64,000 bases of DNA, taken from contig JAPYXD010000727.1 in the NCBI GenBank assembly GCA_030998225.1, positions 4,836,001-4,900,000 of the forward strand, written 5' to 3'. Positions 56,021-64,000 of the stretch are shown piece by piece. Position 1 is the stretch's first letter. Every line of letters begins with the position of its first letter. The DNA comes from Diplolepis rosae (lineage: Eukaryota; Arthropoda; Insecta; Hymenoptera; Diplolepididae). The position numbers and the translations under genes are program-made. The notes beneath the pieces are model-generated. The model had not been told where the DNA came from and searched no databases. It saw only the letters and a list, made by a program, of their open reading frames with translations.

Positions 56021-57364
56021 TTAAGGTAGTTTTCATCCACGAAAATTATAACTCAGGCAAAAATAGATAATTTTGCTTTCAAGAATAGCAATATTATTAT
56101 TGAAGGGCTATTTTGGAAGAGAAAAGACTAATTTCCATGAAAAAAATTTGAAATACAGAAAAATAATTTTATTAATAAATTTTATTTTTGCCCCAACTTT
56201 TTTCTTATCACTTCTTACCAAATTTTAAAAAATTATGCAATTTTAATAAATTACAAATCACTTTTTCAAGAAAAAGATTCCCTACAACTTAAGGTAGTTG
56301 TCGTGCCAAAAATCAGTCTCTGGAAAAAGAAGTTTTTCTATGATTTCAAGACTGGAAATTATATCATCAGCCGTGTCATATGTAAGGAAAGACACTCTTT
56401 TTAATGAAGAAATTTAAAAATTACGAAAAATAATTTTTTAATAATGTTTTTTGTAATAGGATTTTTCCTTAATATCGCTCTTTACCAATTTTTTTAAAAT
56501 GATTGAAGTTTCTTAAATCATAGCTTATTTTTTCGGGGAAGATATTCTCTACAACTTAACCGTTTCCAATTTTTGAAAATAAATTCTTTAATGGCTGAAA
56601 TCATTAAAAATCAATTTTACAAAACAAAATTTTTATAAACAAATTGCTGAATTTGATAATAATTTATTCATTTTCGAAAATTGGAAACGGTTAAGTTGTA
56701 GAGAATATTTTCCCTGAAAAAATAAGCTATGATTTAAGAAACTTCAACCACTTTCAAAAAATTGGTAAAGAGCGATATTAAGGAAAAATCCTATTACAAA
56801 AAACATTATTAAAAAATTATTTTTCGAAATTTTTAAATTTTTTCTTTAAAAAGAGTGTCTTTCCTTACATATGACACGGCTGATGATATAATTTCCAGTC
56901 TTGAAATCATAGAAAAACTTCTTTTTCCAGAGAACTGATTTTTGGCACGACAACTACCTTAACCATTTCCAATTATCGAAAATGAATAAATTATTATCAA
57001 ATTCAGCAATTTGTTTATAAAAATTTCGTTTCGGAAAATGTTTTTTAATGGTTTCAGCCATTAAAGAATTCATTTTTAAAAATCAGAAGCGGTGAAGTTG
57101 TGGGAAATCTTTTCTCTGAAAAAATGATTCATGATTTATTAGAATTGCATAATTTTTTAAAATTTGGTAAAAAGCGATAAGAAAAAAAGTTGGGTCAAAA
57201 ATAAAATTTATTAATAAAATTATTTTTTTGTGTTTCAAATTTCTTTCATGTAAAATAACCTTTTCTCTTTCAGAATAGCCTTCAATAATAATATTGCTAT
57301 TCTTGAAAGCAAAATTATCTATTTTTGCCTGAGTTATAATTTTTGTGGATGAAAACTAACTTAA
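56021..57364. mobile_element. A-family element copy 8 containing a complete C element
   Basis: TTAAGGTAGTTTTCATCCACG to GGATGAAAACTAACTTAA. Its core is split at CAACTTAACC by element C, with TTAA duplicated. With C removed, the A sequence is continuous with other copies. Confidence 0.9.
56289..56962. mobile_element. C: TTAA foldback element, complete
   Basis: TTAAGGTAGTTGTCGTGCC to GGCACGACAACTACCTTAA. 674 bp including both TTAA. The outer 200 bp per arm is C-specific ('gatttcaagactggaaatt', 'gtgtcatatgtaaggaaag'), but the inner core ('cttaaccgtttccaatttt') is shared with family A. Confidence 0.9.
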
Positions 57365-58259
57365 GTCCACTAAGCAGCATTTTCTTTGAATCTCACAAGG
57401 TCCGTTTCCGTTCATTTCTGCATTATTTTTTTCTAAATTCCATACAGGGAAAGTCATGCTCAGGATAATTACTCGGAAAAGGAGATTATTATCGAGCTCT
57501 TGAAAAAAGCATTCGATCATCAAACCTTTTTTGTAATTAAAGTCATCTTGAGTTAACCAAGATAATTACACTCAAAATCTCCCTGCCGACGCATTTATGT
57601 CATCATAATTTTGTTATAAGTCTGACTAAGAGCATTTTATAATAGTAAAATGATTGATCTTGAAAATATTAATTTTAATATTTTTCAAATTACACACTTT
57701 TGAATCAAAAAAAGAAATAAGGATTATATAAAAGACTATTATTATATGTCTGGATGATGCTTAATGTTTATATTTTAAAATATGCAGACAGTAAATTGTG
57801 GGCTAACTCCTTTCCAGGAAATAAAATGAATAATTAGAGATTACCTCCTACGTTTTTAATAAATGGGTCCAGCAGGCAGTAAGCAATTCGTCACCACTTG
57901 AAAATGTAAAAATTAAGAAACCTTATAATGAACTTATCTGAATTTTCTAAAATGAAGAAATTCATTTCTTACCTATATCATTCCTAAAAATGAATCCCTT
58001 TTATTAACTAAAGTGACACTTTATATTTGGCTATCTTCTTCCTCTAAAATTAACATTTTTCTCTTCTCCATCATCACCAAATATCTGTCTTTCGGCAAAT
58101 TCATTTGAAGTTTCGCATCCTGTTCTACCCTTCACTTTTGTACTTACTAAATATGACGCCTATTTCAAGGTTTCAAATCTATTTTCATTTTATATTGTAC
58201 ATTCTAAATTTAAGTATGTCAAAAATGCAGTTATTTTTAATTGACTTGTAGTTAATTTT
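57365..58259. other. Single-copy region, no gene identified
   Basis: AT-rich, no repeat match, no convincing ORF. Confidence 0.45.
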
Positions 58260-58281
58260 TTACTGATTCAGATTTAGAGAG
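58260..58281 (+). mobile_element. R-family right-end fragment
   Basis: TTTACTGATTCAGATTTAGA followed by GAGTAT, identical to R ends elsewhere; the rest of the element is missing. Confidence 0.6.
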
Positions 58282-58495
58282 TATATTTGCTCAGATAATA
58301 TAAAAAACATAAAAAATAGAATGTTACATAAAATGTCGAGAATTCGAAATGAAGAAAATAGATACTCGGAAAATATTTCAAGAAGAACATCAGAAATTCA
58401 AAAGATTAGAGAATTTTATAATAGTCAAGCTATCAATTTAAAAAAATAGGAAATAAAAGTGTTTTGTAGCTTACCGAAAATTTTGGAAAATAATG

Positions 58496-59276
58496 TTAAG
58501 AGGATCCGCGACCTTCAATATTTTAATTTTTTCAGTTTAGAGCTCCTAAATAAATTTTTTATGTTCAGTACTTTCATTTAGGAAGTTTATGAGGGTTTTT
58601 AAAAATTTCAGTACCTTTATGCATTTTTAAATTAAAATTTTTGAGATTTTAGGGCATTTTTTTGGCATTTTTTGACTATGAATAACTTTTTTGTTTTTTA
58701 TCCAATTGTCATGATTCTTTTGTATGTGTAGCAAATTTTTGGGTATGGAAAGCACTCTAGGTAAAAAAACTTAACTAGAAATTTTTTTTACTACTAGTGG
58801 TTCATAAAGTGGATTTTATTGCCCTGCGCGGGGCAAACAAATCCGTTTTCTGACCGTATGTGACACGGGAAAAACATTTATTTTACTCGTGTCGTTGTTA
58901 CTCTCGCTTTGCTCGGTCATTAAACTTCACACTCACAAAATCCATTTTTTTCCCCTAGCTGCATAATATACTATTTTTCATATTTTGGATATTTTTATTT
59001 ATTGTTTTATTTTATTTGTATCTTTTTTTCAGTCATGTTACCTTATTTTATGTACCTAAAAATTTGCTACAAATTGTAAGGAACGAAATAAAAAAATAAT
59101 CATGACAATTGGTTAGGAAACAAAAAAGTTATTCAAAGTCAAAAAATGTCCAAAAAATGCTGGAATTTTCAAAAAAACCCAAAATTTTTTTAAATAAAGG
59201 TACTAAACATACAAAAAATTATATGGAGGGTCTAAACTCAAAAAATCAAAATAATGAAGGTGGCGGATCCCCTTAA
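58496..59276. mobile_element. B-family element copy 8 with a GC-richer insert
   Basis: TTAAGAGGATCCGCGACC to GGTGGCGGATCCCCTTAA. At about 58794-58970 it is interrupted by a 175-bp stretch with 'gccctgcgcggggc' and 'tctcgctttgctcggtc', flanked by TACTA on both sides. Confidence 0.8.
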
Positions 59277-59439
59277 CACTCATATTTAAGAAAAAATCCT
59301 AGAATTTATTAGAAAGAATTAAGAACCGGAGAGTAATGCATTCTCAGTTACAAAATGTTACTTCTAGTCAATTTTGACTTTCTAAGTATAATTTATAAAA
59401 ACATTGTTAAATGCGATAAACATGCCACGAAAGATTGCA
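59277..59439. other. AT-rich spacer
   Basis: Nothing recognised. Confidence 0.4.
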
Positions 59440-59730
59440 CACTGTTAAAAATCTTATTAATTTTAATTGACTTTAATATATAAGTGGTAAATTAAAATCA
59501 ATAAGTTTGTATATCATCTAAAATTAACATAAATTCATATTAAATTTAATAACTTTTCAATCAAAATATATTAAAATTAAGAAGCATTATTAAAATATAT
59601 ACACATGTCTATTAACATTTTAATAAATGCTTCTATTTTTTAAAATAAAGGTATTTTAAATTTAATATACGTTACTAAAAAAAACTTCCATTACATTTAA
59701 TGGAAATTTGATACAGAAATTTCTAACAGG
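59440..59730 (-). mobile_element. N-family repeat, minus orientation
   Basis: CACTGTTAAAAATCTTATT to AGAAATTTCTAACAG, with all N boxes in inverse order. An isolated copy without the array spacer. Confidence 0.75.
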
Positions 59731-59812
59731 GCATGATACGCTTAATTTTATTTTTTTTTAACACATAGAATTAATAATAATAATAAATATATTGATAATG
59801 ATAATGGTATTA

Positions 59813-60401
59813 GCGTAAAAAAATTACGTCAGAAAGGACGTACAAAAGGACATCGTTTAGTATCCCTGGCGAAATTATCGGAATGGAATTCATTCCGATG
59901 CAATCAGAACTATTTCGATTCATTCCGATATCTGTATCCGAGCCAATGCGGATCATCCCGAACCAATCCGAAACCAAGTTTTCAATCCGAATCAATCCGA
60001 GCTCGGATTGATCCCAACCGAATTTTTAATTCAAATTAATCCTAATCATTCCGACCTCGGATTCATTCGGATTGATTCTGAATAAAAGTTCGGTTTCGAT
60101 AAATCCGAGCTCGGATTCATTTGGATTAAAAAATTGGCTTCGGATTGGTTCGGATTCATTCGGATTGATTCTCGGAATTAATCGGATTAAATCGGATTGA
60201 TTTTCGAGCGTTTTTTGTCAAACGAGATACAAAACGTTTTTCTGATTGGTTCTGAATGATTCGCTTTGTCTCGGATACAGATATCGGAATGAATCGGAAT
60301 AGTTCTGATTGACTCGGAATGAATACCTATCCGATAGTTTCGCCAGGGATTCCAATTTCGAACGTCCTTTTGTATATCCTTTCTGACGTATCTTTTTACG
60401 C
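59813..60401. mobile_element. M: foldback rich in AATCCGA/TCGGATT words
   Basis: Inner ends CCCTGGCGAAATTATCGG (59864) and the inverse, CCGATAGTTTCGCCAGGG (60334-60351). Outer arms also pair ('acgtcagaaaggacgtacaa' type text, inverted at about 60358-60401). The centre is 15 or more copies of AATCCGA or its inverse. Inward reading of both arms gives similar basic peptides around LRQKG.TKG, which may be chance from the palindrome. Confidence 0.65.
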
Positions 60402-60925
60402 TCTTTATCGACAATATCCATTTTACATAATAACTCAGGTGAAGTAGAGAATTCGTAATCTGGGATCATGCATCACCCAAGTCAAAAAAAGATGAACAGC
60501 AGTACTTTAAAAACATTTATCAGATTAAAATAAATATGATCATTGATCGACCCCTTTTTGAATTTAAATTATTTTTTTATATTTAAGCAAATTTGTTAAT
60601 TATCTCTTTTTTTATATCAAAAAATTATTTTGTTGGTTTTATCGAAACTTTTTATTGATTTAGCAATAAAATGTAAGTAATTCAGAGAATTCAACAAAAA
60701 CTTTCGAATGAAACCCTAGCATACTTTGGTACAATCATAAAACCAATCGATGGAAAGTTTAACTAATTCAAGCAATAAACTTTGGTTTACTTCAATAAAA
60801 AAAGTTTTTCGATCAGCGAAATTTTACTTACCATCACACCAATGCGGGCACACAAACTAATGTGTAGAATGTAATTGATTTTTTTTAGAGTACTACTCAT
60901 AGCATTACTAACATGTTTGTTGGCA
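60402..60925. other. Single-copy AT-rich region
   Basis: No feature recognised. A minus-strand 83-codon frame (60218-60469) overlaps M's right arm and is not recognised. Confidence 0.4.
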
Positions 60926-61320
60926 ATGAAAGGCATTACTCAAAAGTTGGTTGTTTGCAAACACTGAACGGTGGCACTGCGCCGGTGCTGATCCAGTGCT
61001 GCACCGATACTTAACATTACGCGATATGTGTTGATCGCCGATACTGAGAAGCGGTACCACACCGGTGCTGCACCGACTCTTGGCATTACTCAAAAGTTGG
61101 TTGTTTGCCAACACTGAATGTTGGTACTGCGCCGGTGCTGATTCAGTGCTGCACCGATGCTTGGCAATACACAAATGTTGGTTGTTTGCCAGCACTGAAA
61201 AGCAGTACTGCGCCGGTGTTTAGCCAGTGCCGCCCCAGTGGTGTGCCAACGCTTGGCACAGTGCTGATCGGCAGCACTGGCATTACTCACGGGTTACAAC
61301 CGGAACGGTACCGCGCCGTT
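60926..61320 (+). repeat. GC-richer degenerate tandem repeat (unit about 80 bp)
   Basis: About 4.5 units starting near 60931, 61014, 61082, 61163 and 61255. Shared blocks are GGCATTACTCAAAAGTTGG, TTGTTTGCCAACACTGAA, 'actgcgccggtgctga' and 'cagtgctgcaccgatgctt'. Units 2 and 5 are shortened. Frames of 66-100 codons across it are by-products of the repeat. Confidence 0.8.
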
Positions 61321-63647
61321 TGTAAGGATTGGCAGTACACCGATTTTTCCGCCTGGGTTTTTAACGTGGAAAAGTACGTATTTCTAGACGTAACAATATT
61401 TAACTAGGTTAGGAAAGATTCATGAAAATGTGAATGCATGCTATATTGCACAACACCACTGCACATTGAGAGCTTGTGAATTACCACTAACGCAAGTATA
61501 CATGTTATGAAAATTACGAAATCTCAAGTTATGAATGGGACGTTCACCCAGAAACGATAAATTGACACTAGATAGTGAAAAAGGACACGGAGGCGGATGA
61601 AGAACGTGAACATTGATTAACGAGATAATTGAACTTAGGTCTTTAAATTGATTCACGAGAGCTAGTGATTGCAATAATTGCTCGTCGGCATGACTCAAAA
61701 ATTATCGTCTCTCTTTGAAACGACAACGTTGCTTCTTCCCCTCTTTACCCTTTACCATTATTAGACTTTCCTTCACTCAACGACAGCTTTTCCACTCTCA
61801 TGAAGAATAACTGATAGGAATTTATCACAAACCCTGAACCATCTCTTTATCCCACCATTAGTACAATCTATGTACATTTTAATCTTTTTATAGCCTAGCA
61901 GGGGACACGATTCAAAAATTGTTGACCTCTTATGTAATGTCTGGAAATATTTGCTACTTGAGCTAAAAATATTTATAGATTCAAGTATTCATCTTTTCAA
62001 TATTTAAATGTTTCAATTTTTAAAGCTTTCTATTTTACTACTTTTCAATTCGATTATTTGTATAGATTCATGGATGGAAGAATGTGTTGCTCGTAAAGAT
62101 AGATTTCATGTATATTTTTACATTTTCAGCGTATTTTTGTCATGTTTTTCTGTTTTTATGAGAATGTTTGTATTTCTTAAGCAGGGGATTCGACAAATAT
62201 GCTTCTTCTTGCGTGATGGAGAATGTGCAGAGACAATTATTCACGCTTTCGTCTAATACTTTTTCAGCATTTTGTTTCATCTATTCAGTCACACCCTTTT
62301 TTCTCTTTGGTGTCCTGCTCTTCAGCGACTGTAGTTTCATGCTTCACTTGATGCTAAGAGTCATCGTCGTCTCAACACACATCCTACCCGACCCTTACAC
62401 TTCCCCTGTGAAATTCGTCTGCAATCATTCTAGACGTCTTCATAATGCGCCAAAAAAAGGAAATGCACATGAATGCTCTGACAAAGCTCATTCCTCTTAC
62501 TAAGATCACCTACGTCCATTAAAATAATATGTATGCAGTTTGCAACTTTCCAGTCTCCAAAGTTTTTTTTCACGCACCTAAACATTAAATTGATAGGGGT
62601 TAGTTTTTAATTTGGATTTAGGGTCCAGAAATAATGTAATTCAGAGTTCCATTTTTTTCCTTCAAATTTTATGCAAATGTGTTACTTTTTTTTTTATCAT
62701 TGTAGAGTTCTTGAATTCTCGAGAATTTAAGTTCAAGTAATATAACCGAGAATATTACAGAATTTAAAGAATATAAGAGGATATAACGGGAATTACAAGA
62801 ATTTATGGTTTAAATAATTATTTAACAATATTTTGAGTATCTTTATTGTTAAATAAGAGGCGCTCACTTATATAAATATATTTTTATAAAGAAGAACCTA
62901 AGAACAGTTTTACTGTTAATATATTAAAATTATATACTGTTAAAATTTGAGGTTAGGTTCATCTTGAATTAAATACATTGAGTACTAAAAATCTTAAATT
63001 CATATTATACTTGAATTTATATTATCTATATAATTATAGACTATATATAAAATCCTTTATTATAGAATTCAATGTATATAATATACATATCATAATTATA
63101 TTAAATTATATATCTATTAAAATTCAAATTTGTATAAGGAGCAAAATAGTTTTCATTCATTCTTGCATTCTTGCTACAGACCACAGAATTTATAAATCGG
63201 CAGGGAAAGTCAAGTAAAACTTAAAAAAGTTAGGGAATTGTTTTCTGTTCATCAAATTATAATTATGATTAAACAAATGAATCCTTTTATTAACTCCCAC
63301 TGATGTGAAGTAATTCCAATTTTAATAAAAAAATGTAAAATTTCCATACAATAATTTCCGCAATAATACTTTAAGGGGCACAACTATAGTTTGACCGCCT
63401 GAAAAACAGATGATTTTTGTGAATTAAAAAAAAAAAGTATTGCATCGAATGTTTTAAAATTTTGCAGATATATTTGTGCATAAATAATGAATACACAGTA
63501 ATGTTTTCAAATGAAAATATTCGATTTTCAGCAAGTTATCCACCATCTCCTGAGTCTTCAAAAAAAAGGTCCGCTATTGCTGCAGTGATTGTCGCCTTCA
63601 CAGTGCCTGAAATCAAGAAAACCAAAAATGTAATTAAACTGCAATAC
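61321..63647. other. Long single-copy region, no gene identified
   Basis: 61400-62530 is GC-balanced with overlapping frames of 60-111 codons (for example 62168-62503, +), none with a known domain. 62700-63200 is very AT-rich. TTTAAGGGGCACAACTATAG at 63371 resembles an F/V-type TTAA end without a partner. Confidence 0.4.
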
Positions 63648-64000
63648 ATTTTATGTGCCTCCGGCGCGGAAACTCGTTTTTCCGTTACAGCAGAGAGTAA
63701 CGGAATGTTGTGTATTCCGTTACAGAGGAATATAATGTAAAAATTGAACTGCGCATGCGCATATAGTCTTACAGCGGAGCAGAATCTTCTTCTTATTCTA
63801 CTTCTTCTTCGTACAGCGTTAGCACCCGACTGACAAAGCTTTGTACATTTGAACTGCGCATGCTCTATTACAACAAGCTACTACTACACAAGGTCGATAA
63901 AATCAAAATGGCTGGGACTAGTCGCGAAATATCAAGTGTAATGACTAACGCCGCAAACAACTACAATATTAGATTAGATTCGAGTGTACGCATAAAAACT
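63648..64000 (+). mobile_element. I-family element, runs off the window end
   Basis: Starts TTTTATGTGCCTCCGGCGC. It has an inverted GTAACGGAA pair (about 63706-63726), TGCGCATGCG boxes, a TTCTTC run and the AAGGTCGATAAAATC block. Nearly identical to the copy at 15498 over 290 bases, then continues with text matching 4640-4700. Confidence 0.8.

Noticed and set aside
60908..61407. 95-, 66- and 100-codon frames over the satellite
   Set aside because: Overlapping frames on both strands are expected from a tandem repeat without stops.

Overview
This window is AT-rich eukaryotic DNA, most likely from an insect. The evidence is one spliced-looking coding exon with a GT donor, two decayed mariner/Tc1-type transposases, a tRNA-derived SINE with RNA polymerase III boxes, an arthropod-style TCAGT initiator, and dozens of short inverted-repeat transposons. 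Nothing prokaryotic (operons, ribosome binding sites, long ORFs, CRISPR) is present. I cannot name the species. AT-rich hymenopteran or hemipteran genomes would fit, but that is inference.

Only one host protein-coding exon is well supported: 27146-27631 (+), 162 codons ending at a phase-0 splice donor. It looks like the N-terminal (prodomain) exon of a secreted TGF-beta-superfamily ligand. No later exon of that gene could be found, so its first intron probably runs rightward, possibly past the window end. A TATA-like plus initiator pair at about 5641-5677 suggests a second promoter whose gene I could not find.

Most of the rest is mobile DNA, much of it nested. The dominant class is a community of at least ten non-autonomous inverted-repeat families flanked by TTAA, the hallmark of piggyBac-type insertion. 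I call them A, B, C, E, F, G, K, T, U and V here. They sit inside each other and inside other repeats, and three neighbouring pairs share a single TTAA. A second class has TA duplications and CAC...GTG or CTCTCTAAAT ends (families Q, R, W, X). A 9-bp-duplication foldback element (H), a GC-ended element carrying a small two-exon gene (J), and a 1.4-1.75 kb element with a GC hairpin at one end (D) complete the picture.

Layout: 1-2186 mostly single-copy; 2187-5355 nested G, H and I repeats; 5356-6290 single-copy with a promoter candidate; 6290-9402 a D element split by F, E and A; 9403-10353 single-copy; 10354-17336 foldbacks L, M, B (holding G, R, S), T, A, I and J; 17337-24507 U, A, B, SINE and D copies; 24508-27145 X and R elements and a direct repeat leading to the gene exon; 27632-29334 mariner with K inside intron 1; 29335-34102 B and A copies; 34103-35487 single-copy; 35488-42117 and 51671-52285 arrays of the N repeat; 42773-45544 two large foldbacks; 46854-51185 a 4.3 kb B element holding mariner, a chimeric A/C element, a SINE, Z and D; 52766-54880 a second B with D inside plus a tandem duplication; 55732-59276 R, nested A/C and B; 59440-61320 N, M and a GC-richer satellite; the rest single-copy to a truncated I element at the right edge.
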